A stretch of DNA of 64,000 bases from Nocardioides ganghwensis (GTDB lineage Bacteria; Actinomycetota; Actinomycetes; Propionibacteriales; Nocardioidaceae). Made by a program: the position numbers and the translations under genes. Below are positions 16,944 to 28,784 of this stretch, piece by piece. Below the pieces are notes generated by a model. The model saw only the letters and a program-made list of their open reading frames with translations. It was not told the origin of the DNA and ran no database searches. Positions within the stretch are counted from its first letter, which is position 1. Each line of letters starts with the position of its first letter. The stretch lies in the NCBI RefSeq assembly GCF_014779655.1, contig NZ_JACXYX010000007.1, forward strand, positions 124,001 through 188,000. Direction: 5' to 3'.

Positions 16944-18116
16944 TCAGGACCTGCCGGCCCCGACCGCGCTCTCGCGACGCTCGCGTGCCGCCGGGACGAC
17001 GAGCGCCGCCGGCATCAGCAGGACGGCGACGACCAGCAGCGCCTTGAGGGTGCCGACCTCGTCACCGACGAACCCGAGGAACGGAGGCCCGGCGAGGAAG
17101 GCCGCGTACCCGATCGTGGAGACCACGCTCACCCGCGAGGCCGCCCGGGCCGGGTCGTCGGCAGCCGCGCTCATCCCGACCGGGAAGCCCAGCGAAGCCC
17201 CGACGCCCCAGAGGACGATGCCGGTCACGACGAGCGCCGGATGCTCGGCGAACACGATGAGCAGCACGCCGGCGCCGGCCACCGCCATCGTGCTCCAGAG
17301 GACGGCCACCCGTCCGAAGCGGTCGATGAGGCCTGTCCCGGCGAACCGTCCGGCCGTCATGGCGAGCACGAACACCGCGAACCCGGCGACGCCCACGGCG
17401 TGCGAGACGTCGTGGCCGTCGACCAGCGCCACGGCGAGCCAGTCGTTGGCCGTGCCCTCGGTCATCGCCAGCGCCAGCACCATGACCCCGATGAGCAGCG
17501 TGCGCGGCTCGAGCCACGCACGCGCAGCGGACACGGTGGTCTGCTCGTGCCTCTCCACGACCGGCAGGAAGCTCGGGGACGTACGCCACACGAGCACGAT
17601 CGCGAGCAGCACGACGCCGGCGAGGTGCGCCACCGCGGGGACGCCGAGCTCGATGAGCAGCGCCCCCGCGAGGGCACCGACCACGGTTCCGCCACTGAAG
17701 CCGGCGTGGAAGCGCGGCATGATCGTGCGGCGCAGGCCGCGCTCGACCTCGGCGCCCTCCACGTTCATCGCCACGTCCCAGACGCCGATGCCCAGGCCGT
17801 AGACGAAGAGTCCCACCACGGTCAGGGGCAGGACGTGGCCCAGGCCGAGCGCCGCTGCCAGCATGCCGAGGGTCGCGGCGGCCGCGCCCAGGCGGACGAT
17901 GCGGACCGTGCCCAGGGCGTTGATCGCCGCTCCTGTCGTCGGCAGGGCCAGCACCGAGCCGAGCGCGATCGCGAGGAGCACGAGGCCGAGCTGGCCGTTG
18001 GTGAGCTCGAAGCTCGACCGGACCTCGGGGATGCGTGACACCCAGCTGGCGAAGACCAGACCGTTGAGGAAGAAGGTGAGCCCGACGGCGTTGCGGGCGG
18101 CGGTCAGGGTGGGCAC
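16944..18116 (-). CDS. major facilitator superfamily transporter
   Basis: 390 residues with 12 predicted membrane segments, starting LTAARNAVGLTFFLNGLVFASW. The sequence SWVSRIPEVRSSFELTNGQLG and FVYGLGIGVWDVAMNVEGAEVERGLRR resemble the FucP/YbjJ-like branch of MFS carriers, which move sugars or unknown small molecules. The GTG at 18116 has AGGAG seven bases upstream. It is divergent from a LacI regulator, with a twin operator between them, so it is probably repressed by that protein. Confidence 0.85.
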   Translation of the reverse strand: MPTLTAARNAVGLTFFLNGLVFASWVSRIPEVRSSFELTNGQLGLVLLAIALGSVLALPTTGAAINALGTVRIVRLGAAAATLGMLAAALGLGHVLPLTVVGLFVYGLGIGVWDVAMNVEGAEVERGLRRTIMPRFHAGFSGGTVVGALAGALLIELGVPAVAHLAGVVLLAIVLVWRTSPSFLPVVERHEQTTVSAARAWLEPRTLLIGVMVLALAMTEGTANDWLAVALVDGHDVSHAVGVAGFAVFVLAMTAGRFAGTGLIDRFGRVAVLWSTMAVAGAGVLLIVFAEHPALVVTGIVLWGVGASLGFPVGMSAAADDPARAASRVSVVSTIGYAAFLAGPPFLGFVGDEVGTLKALLVVAVLLMPAALVVPAARERRESAVGAGRS

Positions 18117-18142
18117 GGGACAGCTCCTGGGCGACGCGGGGG

Positions 18143-18168
18143 CGAAACGTTTCGATCGAAACGTTTCG
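18143..18168. promoter_or_regulatory. twin LacI-type operator
   Basis: Two perfect 12-base palindromes CGAAACGTTTCG lie at 18143-18154 and 18157-18168 with only AT between them, so the whole 26 bases is itself a perfect palindrome. They sit in the 70-base gap between the MFS gene and the lacI-type gene, over the -35 region of the latter, suggesting autorepression and control of the transporter. Confidence 0.85.
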
Positions 18169-18172
18169 ATGC

Positions 18173-18178
18173 TATCGT
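18173..18178 (+). promoter_or_regulatory. -10 box TATCGT of the LacI regulator
   Basis: TATCGT lies 4 bases after the twin operator and ends 8 bases before the GTG start, consistent with a leaderless, autorepressed promoter. Confidence 0.5.
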
Positions 18179-18186
18179 CCGATCTC

Positions 18187-19155
18187 GTGTCCGGTCCAAC
18201 CCGCGCCCCCACCCTGGCCGACGTCGCCACGGAGGCAGGGGTCTCCCTGTCCACCGCGTCGCACGCCTTCTCCGGCACCAAGCCCGTCTCCGCGGCCACC
18301 CGGGAGCGGGTGCTCGCGGCCGCGGCCTCCCTCGGCTGGACCGGCCCCAACCCCTTGGCACGCAACCTGCGCCGCGGGCGCAGCGGCGTGGTCGGCATCG
18401 CCGTCGGACGGCTGAGCACGGCGTTCCGTGACCCGGCGGCGCTCGCGATGCTCGACGCCGTCTCCGAGGTGCTGGACGCCGCCGGTCTCGGCCTGCTGCT
18501 GATGCCGGACGACGCCGAGGTCGGCCTGCCGCTGGACGCGGTGATCTACGACATCTGCGGCCGGGAGACCTGGGGGGCGTACGCCGACCTGGTCGCGAGG
18601 GACGTGCCGCTGGTCGTCGTGGAGGGACCGGCGTGGCCGGGCACCACCTTCATCGACATCGACCACCGGGCGGGGGCGGCGGCGCTGGGCCGGCACCTGC
18701 ACGACCTCGGCCACCGCCGGGTCGCGACGCTCACGCTGGAGGCCTCCCACCCCCAGCGCGAGCGGGAGGCAGGACTGCGCGAGGTGTTCCCCGAGGTCGA
18801 GGTGATCGGCGCCTGCGCGAGCGACGTCGCAGCGGCGCAGGAGACGGTGGGCTCGTGGTGGGACGGCGGGTCGAGCGCGACGGCGGTGGTCTGCCAGAGC
18901 GACGTGCAGGCCGCCGGCGTCGTCGTCGAGGCACGTCGCCGGGGGCTCGACGTCCCGGGCGACCTCAGTGTCGCGGGGTTCGACGGCGTGGTCCTGCCCT
19001 GGCTCGACGTCGAGCTGACCACCGTGGTCCAGCCCCTGGCCGACAAGGGCCGCGCGACCGCGCGAGCCGTCCTCGCACGCATCGCGGGCGAGGACGTCGA
19101 GGACGTCGTGCTGCCGGTCCGGCTGCGCACCGGCGGGTCGACCGGCCCGGCATGA
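18187..19155 (+). CDS. LacI-family transcriptional regulator
   Basis: 322 residues. The N-terminal helix-turn-helix reads TLADVATEAGVSLSTASHAF, followed by a hinge-like AARERVL...LGWTGPNPLARNLRR, and a periplasmic-binding-protein-like effector domain with VGIAVG, DIDHRAGAAALGRHLHDLGH and SVAGFDGV. The effector, probably a sugar or related metabolite, is unknown. GTG is preceded by a -10 box and the twin CGAAACGTTTCG operator, which is the usual kind of site for this family. The MFS transporter is the only clear local target. Confidence 0.92.
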   Translation: MSGPTRAPTLADVATEAGVSLSTASHAFSGTKPVSAATRERVLAAAASLGWTGPNPLARNLRRGRSGVVGIAVGRLSTAFRDPAALAMLDAVSEVLDAAGLGLLLMPDDAEVGLPLDAVIYDICGRETWGAYADLVARDVPLVVVEGPAWPGTTFIDIDHRAGAAALGRHLHDLGHRRVATLTLEASHPQREREAGLREVFPEVEVIGACASDVAAAQETVGSWWDGGSSATAVVCQSDVQAAGVVVEARRRGLDVPGDLSVAGFDGVVLPWLDVELTTVVQPLADKGRATARAVLARIAGEDVEDVVLPVRLRTGGSTGPA

Positions 19156-19176
19156 GGCGCGTGGCCGGAGGTCGGG

Positions 19177-19620
19177 CTAGCGCCTGTTCCAGTCGGTGCC
19201 CGGAGGGCCGGACTCCAACCAGGACTGGAAGCCGGTGAGCGAGGCCTCGCTCATCGCGATCTCCAGCGGTTCGCCGCCGTAGTGGCACGAAGCGACGACG
19301 TGGCCGTCGTAGAGCGACATCTCCTCGGTGCCGGCGGGCGCGCGGCGACCGGCGTACTCGAGCAGGTCACGCGCCCACACCCGCTTGGGGCGGGGCGAGA
19401 GCGAGAAGATGCGGAACCACTCCAGCGACTGGCCGGAGTAGCGGCCGATGCCGAGCAGCCACCCCCTGCCGGGGTGGTCGGTGCGCATCCGGTAGCTGAG
19501 CTCGAAGGTGCCGCCGTGCCGGGCGAGGAGCCTCCGGCGCACGATGAGGGCGATGCCGTAGAGCAGGGCGAGGAGCAGGCAGAGCCCGACGATGTCGAGC
19601 GCCCATTCCCAGACCGGCAT
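19177..19620 (-). CDS. DUF2550-family membrane protein
   Basis: 147 residues with one N-terminal membrane helix (WALDIVGLCLLLALLYGIALIV) followed by basic RRRLLARHGGTFELSYRM and a soluble domain with GRGWLLGIGRYSG and SLSPRPKRVWARDLLEY. This is the DUF2550 protein that follows atpC in many actinobacteria (Rv1312 position in M. tuberculosis). Function unknown. The ATG at 19620 is preferred because GGAGGG lies 5 bases upstream; a GTG 15 bases earlier is in frame. A strong hairpin separates it from atpC. Confidence 0.85.
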   Translation of the reverse strand: MPVWEWALDIVGLCLLLALLYGIALIVRRRLLARHGGTFELSYRMRTDHPGRGWLLGIGRYSGQSLEWFRIFSLSPRPKRVWARDLLEYAGRRAPAGTEEMSLYDGHVVASCHYGGEPLEIAMSEASLTGFQSWLESGPPGTDWNRR

Positions 19621-19638
19621 CCACACCCTCCACACGCA

Positions 19639-19672
19639 GTGAGCGCACGAACCGACCGGTTCGTGCGCTCAC
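19639..19672 (-). terminator. strong hairpin after atpC
   Basis: Perfect 15-base arms GTGAGCGCACGAACC and GGTTCGTGCGCTCAC flank a 4-base loop. It begins 26 bases after the atpC stop and ends just before the DUF2550 gene. There is no T-tract, as is common for actinobacterial terminators; it probably ends or trims the atp transcript. Confidence 0.65.
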
Positions 19673-19697
19673 CCTAGCGTCAGCTTCTGGACAGCTG

Positions 19698-20104
19698 TCA
19701 GGAGGCCCGCTCCACGGCACGGATCCGTGCCTCGGCGCGACGTACGGCCTCTTGGGCCGCGTCGTCGTTCTCGCCGGCCTCCTTGGCCCGCTCGAGGTCC
19801 TGGCGCGCCTTCTCGAGGTCGATCTCGTGCGACATCTCGGCCCGCTCGGAGAGGATGGAGACGCGGTTGTCGGCCACCGAGATGAAGCCGGCGTCGACAG
19901 CTGCGACCCAGGTCTCCCCCTCCGCCGTCTGCACGTCCACGACGCCCTCGATGATCGAGGACAGCAGCGGCGCGTGGTTGGGCAGGATGCCGACGTCGCC
20001 CTCGGTGGTGCGGGCGATGACCATCGTGGCCTGGCCCGACCAGACGAGCCGGTCGGCAGCGACCAGCTCGACCTGGAGGACCTTGTCGGTGGAGAGGCCA
20101 GCCA

Positions 20105-20105
<1 letters not shown>
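19698..20105 (-). CDS. atpC: ATP synthase epsilon subunit
   Basis: 135 residues, the central-stalk epsilon subunit of F1. The N-terminal beta-sandwich reads LQVELVAADRLVWSGQATMV, then TTEGDVGILPNHAPLLS; the C-terminal helices run IDLEKARQDLERAKEAGEND...AEARIRAVERAS. Epsilon couples rotation and can inhibit ATP hydrolysis. Its ATG shares one base with the atpD stop (TGATG), so translation is coupled. It is the last gene of the atp operon. Confidence 0.96.
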
Positions 20106-22491
<2,386 letters not shown>

Positions 22492-22495
22492 TGCG

Positions 22496-24139
22496 TCAGC
22501 TCCGCTTCTGCTTGACGATCTGCTCCTGCTCGACGTCCTCGTCCTCGAGGGCGACGTGCTCTTCCTTGCCGGCCTTGATGCTCTGGCCGTCGGAAGTCTC
22601 GAACTGGTCGAGGAAGGAGTCGTAGGCCGAGGCGAGCTGGTCCTCGGTGGAGTCCTCGAACTTCAGGCTCTCGCGGATGCCGGCGAGGATGCCCTCGTGG
22701 CTACGACGCAGGAAGTCGAGGAACTCGTTCTCGAACCGCAGCACGTCGTCGGTCGGGACCTTGTCGAGCCGACCCGAGGTGCCCGTCCACAGCGAGACCG
22801 TCATCTCCTCGACCGGGTAGGGCGAGTACTGCGGCTGCTTGAGCAGCGCCATCAGGCGCTGACCGCGGTCGAGCTGCTGGCGGGACGCGGCGTCGAGGTC
22901 GGAGGCGAACATCGCGAACGCCTCCATGGCGCGGAACTGCGCCAGGTCGACCTTGAGCGATCCGGTGACGGCCTTCATCGCCTTGGTCATGGCCGAGCCA
23001 CCCACGCGCGAGACCGAGACGCCCACGTCGATGGCGGGGCGCTGGTTGGCGGCGAACAGGTCGGACTGCAGGAAGATCTGGCCGTCGGTGATGGAGATGA
23101 CGTTGGTCGGGATGAACGCCGAGACGTCGTTGGCCTTGGTCTCGATGATGGGCAGACCCGTCATCGAGCCCTTGCCCATCTCGTCGGAGAGCTTGGCGCA
23201 ACGCTCGAGCAGCCGGCTGTGCAGGTAGAACACGTCGCCGGGGTAGGCCTCGCGGCCCGGCGGACGACGCAGCAGCAGCGACACGGCGCGGTAGGCCTCG
23301 GCCTGCTTGGTCAGGTCGTCGAACACGATCAGGACGTGCTTGCCCTCGTACATCCAGTGCTGGCCGATGGCCGAGCCGGTGTAGGGGGCGAGGTACTTGA
23401 AGCCGGCGGAGTCGGACGCGGGCGAGGCCACGATCGTGGTGTACTCGAGCGCGCCGGCCTCCTCCAGGGCGCCACGCACAGCGGCGATGGTCGAGCCCTT
23501 CTGACCGATCGCGACATAGATGCAGCGCACCTGCTTGTCGGGGTCACCGGACTCCCAGTTAGCCTTCTGGTTGATGATCGTGTCGATGGCGATCGTGGTC
23601 TTGCCGGTCGAGCGGTCACCGATGATCAGCTGGCGCTGACCGCGGCCGATGGGCGTCAGGGCGTCGATCGCCTTGATACCGGTCGCGAGGGGCTCGTGCA
23701 CCGACTTGCGCACCATGACGCCCGGAGCCTGCAGCTCGAGCGCGCGACGGCCCTCGAGCGGGGTGATCTCGCCGAGGCCGTCGATCGCGGTGCCGAGCGG
23801 GTCGACCACGCGGCCGAGGTAGCCGTCGCCGACGGGGACCGAGAGGATCTCGCCCGTGCGACGCACGACCTGACCCTCCTCGATCTTGTCGAAGTCGCCC
23901 AGGACGACGACGCCGACCTCGCGGGTGTCGAGGTTCAGCGCGATGCCGAGCGTGCCGTCCTCGAACTCCAGCAGCTCGTTGGCCATCACGGAGGGCAGGC
24001 CGCTGACACGGGCGATGCCGTCCGCGGCCTCGGCCACGGTGCCGACCTCTTCCTTGCTGGCCGACTCGGGCTTGTAGTCCGACACGAAGCGCTGAAGAGC
24101 GTCGCGGATCTCGTCCGGACGGATGGACAGCTCCGTCAT
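22496..24139 (-). CDS. atpA: ATP synthase alpha subunit
   Basis: 547 residues, the non-catalytic nucleotide-binding subunit of F1. It has [13 protein letters not shown] at the N-terminus, Walker [27 protein letters not shown], Walker [21 protein letters not shown] and the signature [16 protein letters not shown]. The C-terminus has an extra acidic, Gln/Glu/Lys-rich tail of about 30 residues, a feature of actinobacterial alpha subunits linked to suppression of ATP hydrolysis in mycobacteria. Confidence 0.97.
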   Translation of the reverse strand: MTELSIRPDEIRDALQRFVSDYKPESASKEEVGTVAEAADGIARVSGLPSVMANELLEFEDGTLGIALNLDTREVGVVVLGDFDKIEEGQVVRRTGEILSVPVGDGYLGRVVDPLGTAIDGLGEITPLEGRRALELQAPGVMVRKSVHEPLATGIKAIDALTPIGRGQRQLIIGDRSTGKTTIAIDTIINQKANWESGDPDKQVRCIYVAIGQKGSTIAAVRGALEEAGALEYTTIVASPASDSAGFKYLAPYTGSAIGQHWMYEGKHVLIVFDDLTKQAEAYRAVSLLLRRPPGREAYPGDVFYLHSRLLERCAKLSDEMGKGSMTGLPIIETKANDVSAFIPTNVISITDGQIFLQSDLFAANQRPAIDVGVSVSRVGGSAMTKAMKAVTGSLKVDLAQFRAMEAFAMFASDLDAASRQQLDRGQRLMALLKQPQYSPYPVEEMTVSLWTGTSGRLDKVPTDDVLRFENEFLDFLRRSHEGILAGIRESLKFEDSTEDQLASAYDSFLDQFETSDGQSIKAGKEEHVALEDEDVEQEQIVKQKRS

Positions 24140-24195
24140 TTCATCTCACCTGTTCTCTGGGTCTGCTCGAAAAGTTCTTGGATGTCGGTCACGGG

Positions 24196-24989
24196 TCAGC
24201 CGGCGAGCTTGCGCCCGGCCTCGTCGAGGCGGGTCGAGACGGTTCCGTCGATGACGTCGTCGCCGATCTCGACGCGGATGCCACCGATGACGTCGCGGTC
24301 CACGATGACGTTGAGGTGCACCTCGCGACCATAGGTGCCTGCGAGGGCCGCGGCCAGCCGGTCACGCTCGGCCTGGGCGAGCGGCTGCGCGACGCGGACC
24401 GTCGCCACGCCCTGCCCACGGACCTCGGCGGCCACCTTCTGGTAGCTGGCGAGGGCCACCGTAACCGTGCGGTGGCTGCCCGAGAGCGACTGCTGCACGA
24501 GGGCGATGGTCGCTGGAAGGACCTTGTCGCCCAGCAGGCCGCTGATCAGGGCGGACTTGTCGTCGCGGCTGCGAGCAGGGTCGGAGAGCGCGTCGCGCAG
24601 CTCCGGGTTGGCCTGCACGAGCCGACCCACGGCGAAGATCTCGTCCTCGAGTCGGGCCACGTCGCTGCCGGTCGAGCGAACCGCTGCCACGACGCCCAGC
24701 TCCTCCAGGGCATCGGGCAGGTCGCGCCCGGCGCTCCAGCGCTGGGAGACAGCCGCGCTCACCACGTCGAGGGCCTCGGTCGAGACCTTCCCGGTGAGCA
24801 CGCTGCGAAGCAGCTCCGCCTTGGCCGCGCCGGGGACCGACGCGTCCGTGGCGACGCGCCGCAGACCCGGCTCGGAGCGGACGAGGTCCGAGACTCCGAA
24901 CAGGTCCTGAGCCACCCGGCCGAGGTCGCCGGAGGCCGGAAGGGCCTCGGCGGCTGCGGCGTAGGCGTCGGCAGACGCTCCTCGCATCA

Positions 24990-24990
<1 letters not shown>
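24196..24990 (-). CDS. atpH: ATP synthase delta subunit
   Basis: 264 residues of the OSCP/delta family that joins F1 to the peripheral stalk; typical actinobacterial length. N-terminal helical domain ADAYAAAAEALPASGDLGRVAQDL; the conserved C-terminal part is RTVTVALASYQKVAAEVRGQGVATVRVAQPL then the DRDVIGGIRVEIGDDVIDGT signature. Unlike in mycobacteria, it is not fused to a second b-type subunit. Its ATG overlaps the atpF stop (TGATGATG). Confidence 0.95.
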
Positions 24991-25574
<584 letters not shown>

Positions 25575-25597
25575 CTAGAGCTGGGGTGCGACGGTCG

Positions 25598-25807
25598 TCA
25601 GAGAGGCAGGACGAACGCGAGCGCGACGGTGATGATGAAGAGCGCCTCGGCAAGAACGAAGCCAAGAATGGCGATCGACTGCAGACGGCTCTGGGCCTCG
25701 GGCTGGCGCGCGACACCGGAGATGAACGCGGCGAAGATCAGGCCGATACCGACACCGGGACCGATGGCGGACAGGCCGAGACCGACCAGGTTGATGGAGC
25801 CTTCCAC
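25598..25807 (-). CDS. atpE: ATP synthase c subunit
   Basis: A 69-residue hairpin of two membrane helices forming the proton-carrying ring. The polar loop is ARQPE (residues 33-37), and the proton-binding acid is Glu54 in LAEALF. Helix 1 has the packed glycines GPGVGIG. Normal length for actinobacteria. A 69-base spacer separates it from atpB. Confidence 0.97.
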   Translation of the reverse strand: MEGSINLVGLGLSAIGPGVGIGLIFAAFISGVARQPEAQSRLQSIAILGFVLAEALFIITVALAFVLPL

Positions 25808-25876
25808 GGCTTTTCCTTTCGTCGGCGACGCGTCTCTCGCGCCGCTGTTTGGCGAAACTTGTGGGGTTGTTGCGGA

Positions 25877-26665
25877 TCAGTGCTCGTCGGCGAGTGCCTC
25901 GCCGATGTACATCGAGCTCAGGAGCGTGAAGACGTAGGCCTGCAGGAACATCACCAGCATCTCCAGGAAGCTCACGCCGATGCCGAGCCCGAAGGACAGC
26001 ACGCCGACGGCGCCGTAGAGGACGTTGCCGCTGGCCAGGAGGGCCGCGCCACCGGTGGCGAACAGGATGAGCAGCAGGTGGCCGGCGAACATGTTGCCGA
26101 ACAGACGGAGGGTGAGCGTGACCGGCCGGATGATGATGTTGGAGAAGAACTCCAGCGGCACGAGCAGCAGCAGGATCGGGCCCTTCACGCCGCCCGGCAT
26201 CGTGGCGTGCTTGAGGTAGCCGAGCGGGCCGTGCTTCCAGATGCCGGCGCCGACGTAGATGCCCCAGCTCAGCAGCGCGAGCGGGACGATGAAGCCGATG
26301 CGCGAGAAGCTCGGGAACTGCAGGAACGGGATCACGCCGTAGTAGTTGTTCACCAGGATGAAGGTGAAGAGCGTGAAGAGGTAGGGCACGAACTTCATGT
26401 AGTGCTCGCTGCCGATGTTGTCGCGCGCCATGTTGTTGCGCACGAAGCCGTAGACCATCTCGCCGGCGTACTGCAGGCGGCCCGGCACCAGCGAGGCGCT
26501 GCGCGACGCGGCGTAGAAGAAGCCGAACACCAGGACCGCGGAGAGCACCAGGAGCACCATCGGCTTGGTGACGTCACCGAAGATCGGCGGCAGCTCGAAG
26601 CTCCCGGGGCCGGGGGCCGTGAAGCCCGAACCGCCCTCTGCCGCCACAGGCTGGGTGATGCTCAC
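25877..26665 (-). CDS. atpB: ATP synthase a subunit
   Basis: 262 residues, the proton-channel subunit. It has several membrane helices with the key RPVTLTLRLFGNMFAGHLLL, whose Arg faces the c-ring carboxylate, and the C-terminal VSFLEMLVMFLQAYVFTLLSSMYIG. The GTG at 26665 overlaps the preceding AtpZ/I-like gene by four bases (GTGA), which fixes the start and implies translational coupling. Confidence 0.96.
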   Translation of the reverse strand: MSITQPVAAEGGSGFTAPGPGSFELPPIFGDVTKPMVLLVLSAVLVFGFFYAASRSASLVPGRLQYAGEMVYGFVRNNMARDNIGSEHYMKFVPYLFTLFTFILVNNYYGVIPFLQFPSFSRIGFIVPLALLSWGIYVGAGIWKHGPLGYLKHATMPGGVKGPILLLLVPLEFFSNIIIRPVTLTLRLFGNMFAGHLLLILFATGGAALLASGNVLYGAVGVLSFGLGIGVSFLEMLVMFLQAYVFTLLSSMYIGEALADEH

Positions 26666-26973
26666 TCCGACTCCTCGCTGCTCGTCGTGTTGCTCGTCGT
26701 GTTGCTCGTGCTGCCGTCGTGTCCCTGCGCGGCATCTGTCTGCCGGCGGAGCGCCACGACCATCATGTAGGTGCCCAGACCACCGCCCAGCAGGACCCCC
26801 GCCGCCACCAGGAAGCGGGTGCCGAGCCACTGGTCCAGCAGCCACCCGACGAAGCCGTAGAACAGCACGCCGGCCACCAGGTAGCTCGGGGCACTGCTGC
26901 TGCGCGGGGGTTCGGAGGAAGTGGCGCTGGACTCGGCCATGGCGCTGCGGACTTTAGCAGTCGCGGTGGTCAT
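26662..26973 (-). CDS. AtpZ/AtpI-like membrane protein
   Basis: 103 residues. Two membrane helices (YLVAGVLFYGFVGWLLDQWLG and FLVAAGVLLGGGLGTYMMVVAL) with the GW(L)LD motif typical of the small AtpZ/AtpI-type proteins at the head of atp operons. They help c-ring assembly or ion transport. The tails are Ser/Thr/Asn-rich and probably disordered. The start ATG overlaps the stop of the upstream atpI (ATGA). Confidence 0.85.
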   Translation of the reverse strand: MTTATAKVRSAMAESSATSSEPPRSSSAPSYLVAGVLFYGFVGWLLDQWLGTRFLVAAGVLLGGGLGTYMMVVALRRQTDAAQGHDGSTSNTTSNTTSSEESE

Positions 26974-27428
26974 GACTCACCCCCGGTCGGGAGGTCGAAG
27001 TAGGGGACGCGCTCGCGGGCGGTGAGCACCAGGTGAGCGGTGGTCCACACGAGCGTGGCGACCACCATCGAGGCGGCCAGCCAGCCGCGCGCCAGGTCGC
27101 CGGAGAACGCTCCTCCACGCGTGATCGCGAGGAACACCAGGAGCACGATCGCCAGCTGCGTGGCGTAGGTGACCAGCGCGACGAGCAGCGACGCCGCCGG
27201 CATCGCGCTGGCGACCACGTGGAGCGAGAAGGTCCCGAAGGACACGACCAGGGCGACCAGTCCGGCTCCGACCGCCGCGGCGGCCGCCGGCTCGGCGCCG
27301 TGCGCGACAGCGGCGGCACCGGCGAGCAGCGCGCCCGCGAGCACCGTGAGACCAGCCGCCCGGACGACGACCCGTACGCCCGGCGCGAGGCTGCTGCGAC
27401 GGGGGGTCGCACTGCTCTCGGTCGTCAT
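26970..27428 (-). CDS. atpI: ATP synthase protein I-like protein
   Basis: 152 residues with four predicted membrane helices (VRAAGLTVLAGALLAGAAAVAHG; AAVGAGLVALVVSFGTFSLHVVA; ASLLVALVTYATQLAIVLLVFLA; WLAASMVVATLVWTTAHLVLTA). By position and topology it is the AtpI-type protein that begins actinobacterial atp operons. It is the first gene after the putative atp promoter and overlaps the next gene by 4 bases. Confidence 0.85.
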   Translation of the reverse strand: MTTESSATPRRSSLAPGVRVVVRAAGLTVLAGALLAGAAAVAHGAEPAAAAAVGAGLVALVVSFGTFSLHVVASAMPAASLLVALVTYATQLAIVLLVFLAITRGGAFSGDLARGWLAASMVVATLVWTTAHLVLTARERVPYFDLPTGGES

Positions 27429-27496
27429 GGCGGCGGCCGTTTCTGTCGGGGTCTGGCGGGCCTGTCCGGGCCTTCGGGAAGGCCTCCGGAACTGCT

Positions 27497-27512
27497 CGTG
27501 AAAACTATCACA
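27497..27512 (-). promoter_or_regulatory. CRP/FNR-like site in the atp operon promoter
   Basis: On the minus strand the gap reads TGTGATAGTTTTCACG, which fits the CRP/GlxR consensus TGTGA-N6-TCACA in 9 of 10 specified bases. A plausible promoter overlaps it: TTGCGG, 17 bases, then GATAGT as -10. Binding there would be expected to repress, or to set basal, atp transcription. A small hairpin GGCCTT-CGGG-AAGGCC (27471-27486) follows in the leader. Confidence 0.55.
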
Positions 27513-27539
27513 AAGTCCCGGAGCGCCCGCAAATCGGGG

Positions 27540-28778
27540 TCAGGGGACGCTCTCCCCCGGCTGCCGGGACGGCTCAGCGACGCCCGGAGCGGGGGGCTCG
27601 GCCAGGTCCTCGTCGTCGAGGCGACCCTCGACGGCGTCGTTCTGCGGCAGCCCGGTGTCGCCCAGGCCCGTCTTGCGCGGTCGGTGCACCTGCGGCAGCA
27701 CGAACGTCATGGCGACGGTGAGGGCCAGCATCGTGCCGAGGCTCCACCAGACCCACCAGCGGTCGACCAGGCTCACGATCACCGCTCCCGCGGCGATGGT
27801 GGCCGCCCACATCCACATGATCAGCACCGCCCGGCGCTGGGAGTGGCCGATCTCGAGCAGGCGGTGGTGCAGGTGCTGCTTGTCCGCGCTCATCGGCGAG
27901 CGACCCGCCCGCGTGCGGCGTACGACGGCGAGCACGAGGTCGACCATCGGCACCATCAGCAGGGAGATCGGCAGGAGCACGGGCAGCACCGTCACGAACA
28001 GGCTGTTGCCCGTGGTGACCGGCATGCCGACGAACTGCCCGGTCAGCGTCAGCGCGCTCGCCGAGAGCACCAGCCCGATCAGCATCGACCCGGAGTCGCC
28101 CATGAACAGGCGGGCGGGGTGGAAGTTGTGCGGCAGGAACCCGGCGCAGGCCCCCGCCAGGGCCGCGCTGAGCAGCGCGCCCGTGGTGGCGAGGGTGAGG
28201 TTGTTCTGGGCGGAGACGAAGTAGCAGTAGAGGAAGAACGCCGCGGCGCCGATGCCGACCACGCCCGCGGCCAGCCCGTCGAGGCCGTCGACGAAGTTGA
28301 CGGCGTTCATCGTCCCGATGACCACCACGAGGGTGAGCACCGCCCCCTGGACGTCGTCGAGCGAGAACTGGGTGCCGTCCGCGCCCGGGAAGTAGTAGAA
28401 CCGCACCCCCAGTGCGACCAGGAGCCCGGCAGCCAGCACCTGTCCGCCGAGCTTGGTCAGGGCGTCGAGCTCGAAGATGTCGTCGATCACCCCGACGGCG
28501 CACACCAGCGCGCCGGCCATGAGCACCACGCCGGCGTCCTTGAACACGAAGCCCTCGCTGCGCAGGCCGAGGAAGGGCAGCTCCCGCGCCACGACGTACG
28601 CCGCGCACAGGCCGCCGAGCATCGCCAGGCCGCCGAGGTAGGGGATCGGCTCGGCGTGCACGTCGCGGTCACGCACCTGGGCGACGGCGCCGGTGCGCAG
28701 CGCGATCTCGCGGGCGACGACCGTGAGCAGGTAGGTGACCGACAGGGCCACCAGGAAGACGAGGAGGTACTCCCGCAT
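27540..28778 (-). CDS. wecA: WecA-like undecaprenyl/decaprenyl-phosphate GlcNAc-1-phosphate transferase
   Basis: 412 residues with about 11 membrane helices. It carries the catalytic motifs of the MraY/WecA family: VGVIDDIFELDAL (Asp-Asp), NFVDGLDGLAAG, FMGDSGSMLIG and the HLHHRLL loop motif, typical of WecA rather than MraY. It starts a lipid-linked glycan, in actinobacteria the linker for arabinogalactan or wall polymers. The locus tsaC-wecA-atpI matches M. tuberculosis Rv1301-Rv1303. A Pro-rich tail of about 40 residues extends the C-terminus. Confidence 0.92.
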   Translation of the reverse strand: MREYLLVFLVALSVTYLLTVVAREIALRTGAVAQVRDRDVHAEPIPYLGGLAMLGGLCAAYVVARELPFLGLRSEGFVFKDAGVVLMAGALVCAVGVIDDIFELDALTKLGGQVLAAGLLVALGVRFYYFPGADGTQFSLDDVQGAVLTLVVVIGTMNAVNFVDGLDGLAAGVVGIGAAAFFLYCYFVSAQNNLTLATTGALLSAALAGACAGFLPHNFHPARLFMGDSGSMLIGLVLSASALTLTGQFVGMPVTTGNSLFVTVLPVLLPISLLMVPMVDLVLAVVRRTRAGRSPMSADKQHLHHRLLEIGHSQRRAVLIMWMWAATIAAGAVIVSLVDRWWVWWSLGTMLALTVAMTFVLPQVHRPRKTGLGDTGLPQNDAVEGRLDDEDLAEPPAPGVAEPSRQPGESVP

Positions 28779-28784
28779 CGCCGC

